Assembly: GCA_035513175.1 (NCBI GenBank)
Contig: DATKCN010000145.1
Coordinates: 1-16,449, forward strand
DNA from: DATKCN01 sp035513175
Lineage (GTDB): Bacteria > Chloroflexota > Chloroflexia > Thermomicrobiales > CFX8
Length of the DNA: 16,449 bases
Direction of reading: 5' to 3'
Below are positions 1 through 6,631 of this stretch, piece by piece. Under the pieces are notes generated by a model, which was not told where the DNA came from, searched no databases, and saw nothing but the letters and a program-made list of their open reading frames with translations. The position numbers were made by a program, and so were the translations under genes. Within the stretch, counting starts at the first letter, position 1; each line of letters opens with the position of its first letter.

Positions 1-1
1 C

Positions 2-1285
2 GGCTACCTGTTCGGCGAAGACACCGGCATGGCTCAGCCGTTCTACGCGGTCGGCTACCCGATCACCGAGGCCTACTGGGCCGAGGTCCGGGTTGGCGGG
101 ACGACGAAGTGGGTCCTGATCCAGTGCTTCGAGCGCCGCTGTCTGACCTACACTCCGGACAACTCGGCTGGCTGGCAGGTCGAGGCCGGCAACGTCGGCC
201 AGCACTACTACCGTTGGCTGCAGGAGCATGACGATACGCCGCCGTTCGACGAGCTGGCCGACGACCTGCTCCAGGCACGTGGTCTCGCCAGGTCCGCCAA
301 TGGAGTTGTCTATATCGCTGAGGCCGGCACAGGCGGTGACAACTGCATCGAGGTCGGAGAAGGCGAAGACCCGAGCGAAGCCTGCGTCGGCTTCACTGGG
401 CGCATATCGCTCTGGATGGACGGTGTACACACCGTCATCGCTGACGACCTGCCATCGATTCTTACCCCGATTGGCGATATCTCCGGTCCTCAGGACGTCT
501 TCGCGACAGCTGAGGGCGACATCTTTGCCATCATCGGTCTCGGCGGCCCGCCTGAAATGCGCGCGCTGTTCCCCGATGACGAAGGCCTGCATCTCGGTTG
601 GATCGTGCAGGTCCACGACGACGGCAGTTGGACGCCAATTGCCGATGTCTCAGCCTACGAAGGCACTGAGAACCCGGATGGGGGTCCAATCGACTCCAAC
701 CCCTACTCACTGGTCGTCGTTGAGGATGGCTTCGTGGTTTCCGACGCGGGCGGCAACGCACTCCTGTGGGTCAGCGCCGACGGCATGATGATCGAGACGC
801 TCGCCGTCTTTGAAACACGCATGGCGCCTGCCCCGCCGTTCCTCGGACTTCCCGACGGCACAATGATCCCGATGGAGGCGGTGCCGACTGGTGTTGTCGA
901 GGGATCGGATGGCGCGTACTACGTCGGTGAGTTGACCGGTTTCCCGTTCCAGCAGGGCGCTGCCCGTGTCTGGCGTGTGGAGGCCGATGGCACGGCAACC
1001 GTCTACGCCGAGGGCTTCACCAACATCATCGACGTCGCATTCGATGACGATGGTGATCTGCTGGTGCTGGAGATCGTCGCCGCCAGTCTGCTCGGCGCAG
1101 AGCAGGATCCGCGTGGCCGGCTGATTCACGTCGACAAGGACACAATGGAGCACACCGTGCTGCTGCATGATGGCCTTGTCTTCCCAGCCGGAGTCGCGGT
1201 CGGCGCGGGCAACACGATCTATATGACCAACTTCGCGGTCATGCCCAACGCGCAGCTGATCGTCTTCGAGTCACCGCTTCCCTAA
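2..1285 (+). CDS. ScyD/ScyE-family beta-propeller protein, 5'-truncated by the window edge
   Basis: The reading frame is open from base 2 to TAA 1283-1285 (427 codons), and the protein clearly continues upstream, so the ATG at 29 is internal. Residues about 1-75 are the C-terminal end of a module containing GYPITEAYW, QCFERRCLTY (residues 41-50) and VEAGNVGQHYY. The same module occurs in the CAP protein at 9206-10912, so roughly 240 residues are probably missing upstream. From about residue 85 to the end the sequence matches the ScyD/ScyE family: it has GLARSANGVVYIAEAGTGG, GPQDVFA, NPDGGPIDSNPY, VSDAGGNALLWV, AVPTGVVEGSDGAYYVGELT and GFTNIIDVAF, the repeated pattern of an NHL/SMP-30-like propeller. 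Scy proteins are named from cyanobacterial scytonemin clusters, but most homologues are uncharacterised extracytoplasmic proteins. No scytonemin pathway is present here. Substrate unknown; the family call is secure. Confidence 0.9.
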   Translation, partial: GYLFGEDTGMAQPFYAVGYPITEAYWAEVRVGGTTKWVLIQCFERRCLTYTPDNSAGWQVEAGNVGQHYYRWLQEHDDTPPFDELADDLLQARGLARSANGVVYIAEAGTGGDNCIEVGEGEDPSEACVGFTGRISLWMDGVHTVIADDLPSILTPIGDISGPQDVFATAEGDIFAIIGLGGPPEMRALFPDDEGLHLGWIVQVHDDGSWTPIADVSAYEGTENPDGGPIDSNPYSLVVVEDGFVVSDAGGNALLWVSADGMMIETLAVFETRMAPAPPFLGLPDGTMIPMEAVPTGVVEGSDGAYYVGELTGFPFQQGAARVWRVEADGTATVYAEGFTNIIDVAFDDDGDLLVLEIVAASLLGAEQDPRGRLIHVDKDTMEHTVLLHDGLVFPAGVAVGAGNTIYMTNFAVMPNAQLIVFESPLP

Positions 1286-1307
1286 CACGGAGCGCGCGCC
1301 TTGAGTC

Positions 1308-1350
1308 GAGGCCCGCCGTCCCATCCGGGGCGGCGGGCCTCTTCCGTTTC
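1308..1350 (+). terminator. Intrinsic terminator after the ScyD-like gene
   Basis: A perfect 11-bp GC-rich stem, GAGGCCCGCCG (1308-1318) pairing with CGGCGGGCCTC (1331-1341), has a 12-nt loop and is followed by a pyrimidine-rich tail with short T runs (TTCCGTTTC). It begins 22 bases after the stop codon and separates this gene from the peptidase that follows on the same strand. Confidence 0.75.
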
Positions 1351-1405
1351 GGCGATACTGAGCGCTGACGACTCGCTTCGCCCAGTAACGTTCAGGAGCC
1401 AGCGC

Positions 1406-2509
1406 GTGAACACCACTCAGCGACGACGCCCCCGCCTGCGGGATCTTGGCATTGCCATCGGCACGATGGCGCCGGGACCGCTCAATGCCATCACCGATGT
1501 GCCGGGCGTGCGCGTCGGCCACACGACGGTTATCGAGGGAGACAGCGTCCGCACCGGCGTGACCGCCATCCACCCGCACGAAGGCTCCGCGTTCCATCAT
1601 CACGTCCCGGCCGCGATCGACGTGCTGAACGGCGCGGGCGAAATTACTGGACGCGCGTTGGTGGACGAATACGGCGTGCTCGGCTCGCCGATCCTGATCA
1701 CCAACACCCTCTCGGTCGGCGAGGTTCATCGCGGCTGCGTCGACTGGCTCGTGCGGCAGGATCCGTCCATCGGCCCACGCCACTGGGTCGCGCCAGTCGT
1801 CGCCGAAACGTACGACGGCTACCTGAACGACTGCGCCGGGCAGCACGTCACCCGCCAGCACGTTCACGCCGCACTGGACGGCGCGACGGACGGCCCGGTC
1901 GCTGAAGGTTGCGTTGGCGGCGGCACGGGGATGATCCTGTTCGGGCTGAAAGGGGGCATCGGCACATCGTCCCGCATGGTGAGTGTGGGCGGGAGCGCCC
2001 ACGGGCTGGGCGTGCTGGTGCAGGGCAACTGCGGCGCGCTGGCCGACCTGCGCGTCGACGGCGTCCCGGTCGGCCGCATGTTGACCGGCGTGTGCTCCGC
2101 ACGCGAGCGCCGCGAGCAATCAGACGGCGAACGCGACGGCTCGATCATCGTCGTCATCGCGACGGACGCGCCGCTCTCCGACCGGCAGCTCGGGCGCCTC
2201 TGCCGGCGTGGCATGCTCGGTCTCGGCCGGGTCGGATCGACCGCCCACCACGGCTCCGGGGACCTGCTGCTGGCCTTCTCCAACGCGCCAGAGAACCGCG
2301 TCGCGCTGGAGTCAGACGACCTGCTGCAGCGTCACACCCAACTGCGCGACACGGCCATCAACGACCTCTTTCAGGCCACCGTCGAGGCCACCGAGGAAGC
2401 CGTGCTGAACGCCATGGTCGCCGCCGACAGCATGACCGGCCGCGACGGCCACACCGTCCAGGCGCTGCCACACGATCAACTGGTGGAGATCATGCGGGGC
2501 AGGTCGTAA
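1406..2509 (+). CDS. P1 family peptidase (DmpA/BapA-type N-terminal nucleophile aminopeptidase)
   Basis: The 367-residue protein belongs to the DmpA/BapA peptidase family (MEROPS S58), N-terminal-nucleophile enzymes that cleave themselves before a serine and release N-terminal residues from small peptides, including D-amino-acid or beta-peptides in some members. Visible family features are ITDVPGVRVGHTTV near residue 30, GEITG and NTLSVGEV in the first half, GCVGGGTGM in the middle, and the self-cleavage site HGSGD. There the Gly283-Ser284 bond should be cut to expose Ser284 as nucleophile. The length fits the family. I start at GTG 1406 because AGGAG (1394-1398) lies 7 bases upstream; longer versions would run into the terminator hairpin. 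No signal peptide is seen, so it is probably cytoplasmic. It stands alone between a terminator and a long intergenic region. Natural substrate unknown. Confidence 0.9.
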   Translation: MNTTQRRRPRLRDLGIAIGTMAPGPLNAITDVPGVRVGHTTVIEGDSVRTGVTAIHPHEGSAFHHHVPAAIDVLNGAGEITGRALVDEYGVLGSPILITNTLSVGEVHRGCVDWLVRQDPSIGPRHWVAPVVAETYDGYLNDCAGQHVTRQHVHAALDGATDGPVAEGCVGGGTGMILFGLKGGIGTSSRMVSVGGSAHGLGVLVQGNCGALADLRVDGVPVGRMLTGVCSARERREQSDGERDGSIIVVIATDAPLSDRQLGRLCRRGMLGLGRVGSTAHHGSGDLLLAFSNAPENRVALESDDLLQRHTQLRDTAINDLFQATVEATEEAVLNAMVAADSMTGRDGHTVQALPHDQLVEIMRGRS

Positions 2510-2554
2510 CGCGTAACGTGTGACGCGGATTTACCCGGCTGGTGGCAGAGTGTT

Positions 2555-2633
2555 GGAGCATGGGCGCACGGCAATGCGCCAGGCCTGACGGCATGTTCTC
2601 GGAGCAGGAACGCATGGCAATGCGTCCGGCCGG
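2555..2633. repeat. Two degenerate copies of a hairpin-forming intergenic repeat
   Basis: Copy 1 (2555-2588) and copy 2 (2601-2633) both begin GGAGCA and align over about 33 bases around the shared core GGCAATGCG. Each core folds into its own perfect hairpin: GGCGCA/TGCGCC (2563-2568 with 2575-2580) and ACGCAT/ATGCGT (2610-2615 with 2620-2625). Several differences between the copies preserve pairing, as expected of a REP-like structured repeat. I see no credible gene in 2510-2798 besides this. Confidence 0.55.
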
Positions 2634-2798
2634 ATATGCGCCGCCCTCGCGTTTTGCCGGTCAATGGTTATGACGCCGTCGTCAAAGGCAATCATGCAGT
2701 CGTGTCAGAGGATGAGCGCCTTTGGATCCCCACTCGTCCGCGTCCCGCCTATCGCGCCCCGACCCACCGCGTTACATGGCGCCCGTCAGGGTCCAGCG

Positions 2799-2918
2799 CT
2801 AAATCTGCCCCAGTAGCCAGTACACCAGGATAATCACGAGGATGGTGCCCAGACACCCCGTCCCCATCAACCTGTTCGCCGCCAACCCGGCGAGCAGCGC
2901 CCCAAGGCCACGACCCAT
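2799..2918 (-). CDS. Small single-pass membrane protein (39 aa), hypothetical
   Basis: A short reading frame runs from ATG (complement 2916-2918) to TAG (complement 2799-2801). The protein begins MGRGLGALLAGLAANRLM, a Gly/Ala/Leu-rich segment with two arginines, followed by a Cys-containing turn (GTGC) and a hydrophobic stretch LGTILVIILVYWLLGQI that would span a membrane. A good ribosome-binding site, GGGAG (complement 2927-2931), lies 8 bases before the start. A 7-bp hairpin, GGGACGG/CCGTCCC (2971-2991), lies about 50 bases further upstream. The hydrophobic block, clean RBS and position in an otherwise gene-free gap make chance unlikely. I do not recognise the family. Possible roles are a regulatory membrane peptide, a small envelope protein or a type I toxin-like peptide; the sequence does not decide between them. 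Confidence 0.6.
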   Translation of the reverse strand: MGRGLGALLAGLAANRLMGTGCLGTILVIILVYWLLGQI

Positions 2919-3012
2919 TCGACACGCTCCCGATTCTTCTCACGCCCGGGCATGCGCCGGACACGCAAGTGGGACGGCCGAATACCGTCCCGAGCAAAGA
3001 GGGTTATGAGCC

Positions 3013-3078
3013 GGGTGACACGTCATGCCCAGATGCGTTGTCCACCGGTCACCCGCGACACATAACGCATCGGGCGTG
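3013..3078. other. Long imperfect inverted repeat with pseudoknot-like pairing
   Basis: CATGCCC-A-GATGCGTT (3024-3039) pairs with AACGCATC-GGGCGTG (3064-3078): fifteen pairs with one bulged base and one G-T pair. The loop (3040-3063) contains GTCACCC (3048-3054), which is complementary to GGGTGAC (3013-3019) outside the stem, giving H-type pseudoknot topology. It lies about 30 bases past the GGT stop codon and upstream of the small membrane gene, on the strand of both. It could be a terminator/processing structure for GGT mRNA or part of a leader; there is no strong T tract. Confidence 0.4.
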
Positions 3079-3108
3079 CCACTATTCGCGCGGGGGGCGC
3101 GCGGGACT

Positions 3109-4734
3109 CTACCAGCCGACGGCGTACCCGTCGCGTCGCGGGTCGGCGCCGCCCATCAGCACGCCGGTCTCTGGATCACGGTAGACGCCGTGCATGCCGC
3201 CGACCAGCCAGGTAAGGTCGGCCACCCGCTCGATGGCATGCCCGCGGGCGTTCAGCGCGTCGGTAACGTCAACCGGAATGCGTCCTTCGGCGAGCGCGTG
3301 ATACCCGGCCTGCAGCTTGACGCGCGGCGCCTCGATCGCCTGCTGGACGGTCATGCCAAACGCCATCACATTCAGCAATGCCTGCGACTGAGACTGCGGG
3401 ATGCCCCATGACCCCGGCGTGCCGATCGAGAACAGGAAGTGGCCGTCCCGGTAGACCTGCGGCGGCGCCATGCAGTTCTCCATGGGCTTGCCCGGCGCCA
3501 GGGCGTTGGGGCTCTCCGGATCGAGGTCGATCCAGTTCAGAAAGTTGTTCATCATCACGCCGGTCTCGCCGGCCATGAACCCACAACCGAACGGGTTGCC
3601 CAGCGATTGCGTCACTGCCACCGCCATGCCGCTGGCGTCGGCAGCCGCGAAGTGGGTCGTGTGCTCGCCGTTGCGGCGCGCGGGTCCGGCGTTGACGACG
3701 GCCGGATTCTTCGTCTCCGGCGAATCGAAGCGCTCGCCCGGCCCCAGCGCCGCGCGCTCCGGGTCGATCAGCCGCCGCCGCGCCTGCAGGTAGTCCGCCG
3801 CCAGCAGTTCCGTGTGATCGATGTCGGTGCGGCAGGTGTATTCGATGCGGTCGGAGGCCGCCAGCTTGATCGCCTCCAGCAGCAGGTGCAGGTAGTCCAC
3901 CGAGTTGTGCCCCAGCGCGGTCAGGTCGTCGTCCTCCAGCATCCTGATCGTCTGCAGGAACTGGAATCCGGCGCAGGGAGGCGGCGGCGCGAACACCTGG
4001 TAGCCACGGAACTCGATCGAGAGCGGATGCTGCCAGCGCACCGTGAAGTCGATCAGGTCCGCGTCGCTGAGCACGCCGCCCGCCGCGCGCACCGCCGCGA
4101 CGACCTCGCGCCCCAGCGATCCGCCGTAGAACTCGGCCGAGCCGCCCTCGGCGAGCCTGCGCAACGTGCGGGCCAGGTTCGGCTGCCGCAGCAGGCCGCC
4201 CGCGCGAGGCGGCTCGCCACCGGGCAGGAAGGTGTGCGTTGCGTGCTCGCTGCCGCTGATCGACCTGGCGGCGCCGCTGATGAACTCGACGTTGCGATGA
4301 CTGACCGGCGCGCCGTGCTCGGCCAGGTCAATGGCGTCGGCGAACACGCGGCTGGCCGGCATCGTGCCGTAGCGCGCCAAGGCGGTCAGCCAGCCGCCAG
4401 CTGCCCCCGGCACCAGCATGGCACGCGGGCCGGACTGCATGTCGGCCAGCTGCATCGTCTCCATCGACGCTTCCAGCGGCGCGCTGCCGGTGTAGTCGAG
4501 AATGACCGGCTCACGGGCGCCCAGCAGGGTGATCGACATCAGGCCGTCGCCGCCGAGACCGGACATGTACGGCTCTACAACGTTGAGCGTCGCCGCCGTC
4601 GCGACGACGGCGTCGACCGCGTTGCCGCCGTCCATCATCACCCGCTGGCCCGCCATCGAGGCGAGGTAGTGCGCGGACGACACCATGCCGTGCCGTCCCA
4701 TGACGGCGGGCCGGTAGCTGGGGAACTGGCTCAT
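3109..4734 (-). CDS. Gamma-glutamyltransferase-family Ntn hydrolase
   Basis: This 541-residue protein has the length and order of gamma-glutamyltranspeptidases, which mature by self-cleavage into two subunits and transfer or hydrolyse gamma-glutamyl groups, for example from glutathione. Seen here: GGNAVDAVVATAATLNVVEPYMSGLGGDG near the N-terminus, APPPPCAGFQ in the large subunit, and NGEHTTHFAAAD, where Thr359 should be the new N-terminal nucleophile. GNPFGCGFMAGETGVMMNNF follows. Two regions differ from classical GGT: the usual PLSSM segment is replaced by KPMENCMAPPQ, and GGSRI by GSWGI. The substrate may therefore not be glutathione; an acylase or other amidohydrolase role is possible. The start at 4734 follows AAGGAAAG (complement 4745-4752). 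No convincing signal peptide is seen, although many GGTs are exported. A repeat element separates it from the upstream gene on the same strand. Confidence 0.88.
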   Translation of the reverse strand: MSQFPSYRPAVMGRHGMVSSAHYLASMAGQRVMMDGGNAVDAVVATAATLNVVEPYMSGLGGDGLMSITLLGAREPVILDYTGSAPLEASMETMQLADMQSGPRAMLVPGAAGGWLTALARYGTMPASRVFADAIDLAEHGAPVSHRNVEFISGAARSISGSEHATHTFLPGGEPPRAGGLLRQPNLARTLRRLAEGGSAEFYGGSLGREVVAAVRAAGGVLSDADLIDFTVRWQHPLSIEFRGYQVFAPPPPCAGFQFLQTIRMLEDDDLTALGHNSVDYLHLLLEAIKLAASDRIEYTCRTDIDHTELLAADYLQARRRLIDPERAALGPGERFDSPETKNPAVVNAGPARRNGEHTTHFAAADASGMAVAVTQSLGNPFGCGFMAGETGVMMNNFLNWIDLDPESPNALAPGKPMENCMAPPQVYRDGHFLFSIGTPGSWGIPQSQSQALLNVMAFGMTVQQAIEAPRVKLQAGYHALAEGRIPVDVTDALNARGHAIERVADLTWLVGGMHGVYRDPETGVLMGGADPRRDGYAVGW

Positions 4735-4759
4735 GCTGCGCTCGCTTTCCTTATGTGCA

Positions 4760-4958
4760 GGGCCGAGGGATGAGGGCCGGGGGCCGAGGATGAGGACCGC
4801 GTAGGGGAGGCCACGTTGGGTCCCGTCGCTGGCCGCAATGTCGCTCGCGGCCCGTGTCGCCAATGGGCTCCCGGTGTCGGCGCGCGCGGGGTCCAACCGG
4901 GAGGCCACGCGGGGCCTCCCCTACGAGTCCCGAGGTCGCGGCCCTCATCCCTTGGCCC
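4760..4958. repeat. Nested inverted-repeat element between two genes
   Basis: The outer arms are GGGCCGAGGGATGAGGGCC (4760-4778) and its near reverse complement at 4940-4958. The inner arms are a perfect 12-bp pair, GTAGGGGAGGCC (4801-4812) and GGCCTCCCCTAC (4913-4924). Both pairs centre near 4860, so the whole can fold as one hairpin of about 200 nt. A second variant of the outer motif lies at 4781-4798, and a compact hairpin GGGAGGCC/GGCCTCCC occurs at 4899-4920. The right outer arm covers the TGA stop (4945-4947) of the rhodanese-fusion gene. This looks like a MITE- or REP-type element. I see no flanking target duplication. Confidence 0.6.
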
Positions 4959-6345
4959 GATCCACTGGCAGGCCCGCGTCCAGCCATGCGCCCATGCCGC
5001 CGCTGACGTTGTAGACCTTCTCGAACCCGCGCGCCTTCAACACGCTCGCGCCCAGGCTGCTGCGATAGCCTACGGCGCACATGACGCCGACCGGACGGGT
5101 TGGATCGAGGCCATTCTCCTGACCCAGCGCCAGTCGCCCAACCGGGATGGTGTGCGCCCCGGCAACGCAGCAGGTTTCCCACTCGTCCGGGTTGCGAACA
5201 TCCAGTAGTTGCAGATTGTCACTGGAGGACCGCTCGTGCGCTTCCGTTACGTCAATCTGCTCGAGCTGCTGCACGGCGAGCCCGACGGCGCGCCAGGCGG
5301 CGGCGTCGGCCACGGCATAGCCGGCGATGCTGTCCAGCCCGATGCGGATGAGGTGCGTCACGGCCTCCTCTACCTCGTCCTCGGCGCTCACGATCAGCGT
5401 GATCGGCGTGCCGTACGGCACGGCCCAACCGGCCCAGTTCGGCAGGTCTGGCCCGAGGCCGATGTTCAACGCGCCGCGCAGGAATCCGGCGCCAAACGCG
5501 CTCGCCTGCCGCACGTCGAGCAGCGTCGCGCCGTGCGGGGCGCCCCGCTGCGCCGCCCGCAGGTGATCCGTATCGACGCGGGGCGCGGCTGGGATGTCGC
5601 CGAGCACCGGCGGACCCTGCTTGTTGAGGCGCTTCATGACCGGGAAGTACGGGGGCGGCTCCGGCAGGCCGTCCAGCATCAGCTCGACGAACTGTTCTTC
5701 GGCCATCGGCTGAAAGGCGTAGTTGAAACGCTTCTCCTGCCCCATGGTCGTGCTGGGCGCGTCGCCGATCGCCTTGCCGCACGCGGATCCGGCGCCGTGG
5801 CCGGGATAGACGATGATGTCGTCATCCAGCCGCATGAACGTCTCGTGCACCGTGCGGTAGAGCGAGCTTGCCAGTGCCCGCGTGTGCTCCTCGCCGAGCA
5901 GGTCCGGGCGGCCGACGGCGCCGACGAACAGCGCGTCGCCGGTGAACAGCAGCGGCGGGGCATGCGGGTCGCTCGTGTCCGCGACGAGCAGGCAGATGTG
6001 CTCGGGGGTATGCCCCGGCGTCAGCAGGACCTTCAGCCGCAGCTCGCCGAGCGCCAGCTCATCGCCGTCACGCGCTGGCGCATGGGGAAACTCGCTCTCC
6101 CCGAGCGCGCTGGCGTGGATCGTTGCGCCGGTCGACGCGGCCAGCTCCCGGGCGCCGGAGGCGTAATCGGCGTGGATGTGCGTCTCGAAGATGTCGGTGA
6201 TGGTCAGCCCGCGCGACGCGGCGATGTCGAGGTAGACCCGCGTGTCGCGGCGGGGGTCGATGACTGCCGCGCGGAGGGTCTGCCCGGACGCGACCACGAA
6301 CGAGGCTTGCGCCAATCCATCGGTAAAGACGCGTTGCGTGAACAC
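4945..6345 (-). CDS. CstB-like persulfide dioxygenase with two rhodanese domains
   Basis: The 466-residue protein has three parts. Residues about 1-260 form a metallo-beta-lactamase-fold persulfide dioxygenase of the ETHE1/CstB type: THIHADYASG (His56, His58, Asp60), TPGHTPEH (His112), TGDALF (Asp137), GRPDL and YPGHGAGSACGKAIG. His56, His112 and Asp137 match the single-iron ligands of ETHE1. Residues about 275-370 are a rhodanese-like domain without an active cysteine. Residues about 380-466 are a second rhodanese with loop CAVGYRSS, Cys423 being the persulfide-carrying residue. This order is that of CstB, which converts sulfane sulfur/persulfides to thiosulfate during sulfide detoxification. 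I start at GTG 6345 because GGAGGAGGA (complement 6352-6360) lies 6 bases upstream. The stop codon falls inside a repeat arm. It is divergent from the Hsp20 gene with a shared control region. Confidence 0.88.
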   Translation of the reverse strand: MFTQRVFTDGLAQASFVVASGQTLRAAVIDPRRDTRVYLDIAASRGLTITDIFETHIHADYASGARELAASTGATIHASALGESEFPHAPARDGDELALGELRLKVLLTPGHTPEHICLLVADTSDPHAPPLLFTGDALFVGAVGRPDLLGEEHTRALASSLYRTVHETFMRLDDDIIVYPGHGAGSACGKAIGDAPSTTMGQEKRFNYAFQPMAEEQFVELMLDGLPEPPPYFPVMKRLNKQGPPVLGDIPAAPRVDTDHLRAAQRGAPHGATLLDVRQASAFGAGFLRGALNIGLGPDLPNWAGWAVPYGTPITLIVSAEDEVEEAVTHLIRIGLDSIAGYAVADAAAWRAVGLAVQQLEQIDVTEAHERSSSDNLQLLDVRNPDEWETCCVAGAHTIPVGRLALGQENGLDPTRPVGVMCAVGYRSSLGASVLKARGFEKVYNVSGGMGAWLDAGLPVDRAKG

Positions 6346-6414
6346 GGATGGTCCTCCTCCCCGCCTGCGCGACGCTCGGTGTGGAAGCCCGGCGCTCGGC
6401 GGTCCGGTTGAGGC

Positions 6415-6441
6415 ATTATACGCCCGCATCATGCAGGTCCA
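6415..6441 (-). promoter_or_regulatory. Candidate promoter for the persulfide dioxygenase gene
   Basis: A consensus TATAAT box lies on the minus strand at 6415-6420, 69 bases before the GTG start. The only -35 candidate at a usable distance is weak: TGGACC (complement 6436-6441, 15-bp spacer). A better TTGACG (complement 6449-6454) is too far away at 28 bp. A poor -35 beside a perfect -10 would suit an activator-dependent promoter. Confidence 0.45.
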
Positions 6442-6473
6442 GCCGTCACGTCAATACTATTTCCGGACGACTC

Positions 6474-6498
6474 CTGTTCACGCACTTCCAGTGAACAG
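6474..6498. promoter_or_regulatory. Palindromic operator between divergent promoters
   Basis: CTGTTCAC (6474-6481), a 9-base spacer and GTGAACAG (6491-6498) form a perfect 8+8 inverted repeat. It ends five bases before the -35 box of the Hsp20 promoter and lies upstream of the promoter of the divergent gene. The geometry resembles CIRCE (9-N9-9), but the bases match neither CIRCE nor the HspR box, so the regulator is unknown. Confidence 0.6.
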
Positions 6499-6503
6499 AG
6501 TAT

Positions 6504-6532
6504 TTGACACACAGCGAGTCATGTATTATGAT
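6504..6532 (+). promoter_or_regulatory. Sigma-70-type promoter of the Hsp20 gene
   Basis: TTGACA (6504-6509) and TATGAT (6527-6532) are separated by exactly 17 bases, a near-consensus housekeeping promoter. Transcription should begin near 6539, leaving a leader of about 93 nt before ATG 6632. Confidence 0.8.
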
Positions 6533-6545
6533 GTTGGTGAGCCTT

Positions 6546-6630
6546 CCCGAGGGTCGCCGGACGACCCGGGGAGCGTCAAGTGTAGCGGCAACGCGGCTCT
6601 GTACGTTTCTTGAAAGGAGGGGGTACCCCC
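6546..6630 (+). promoter_or_regulatory. Structured Hsp20 leader, possible RNA thermometer
   Basis: Two structures lie in the leader. The first is a stem GGGTCG/CGACCC (6551-6556 with 6562-6567), lengthened by CCC/GGG across a 2-base bulge. The second is the palindrome GGGGGTACCCCC (6619-6630), which starts inside the Shine-Dalgarno AAAGGAGG (6613-6620) and ends one base before the ATG. In RNA, GGGG could pair with CCCC around a GUAC loop right at the initiation site. Small heat-shock genes are classical sites of RNA thermometers, but this one is inferred from pairing alone. Confidence 0.45.
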
Positions 6631-6631
6631 A

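Noticed and set aside
2531..2695. A 54-codon minus-strand frame starting MIAFDDGVITIDRQ
   Set aside because: No ribosome-binding site, and more than half of it is the hairpin repeat at 2555-2633.
3439..4773. A 444-codon plus-strand frame opposite the GGT gene
   Set aside because: It lies antisense to a clearly recognisable enzyme, is Arg/His/Val-rich without any family motif, and results from the high-GC codon use of the real gene.
6338..6345. GTGAACAC at the dioxygenase start, similar to an operator half-site
   Set aside because: It is a single half-site formed by the GTG-TTC-AC start codons, and the same octamer occurs by chance at the start of the P1 peptidase (1406).
5209..6411. A 400-codon plus-strand frame opposite the dioxygenase-rhodanese gene
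   Set aside because: No motif, biased composition, and full overlap with a conserved three-domain protein.
6474..6498. CIRCE or HspR site before Hsp20
   Set aside because: The palindrome's spacing resembles CIRCE, but its half-sites match neither consensus, so it is reported only as an unknown operator.
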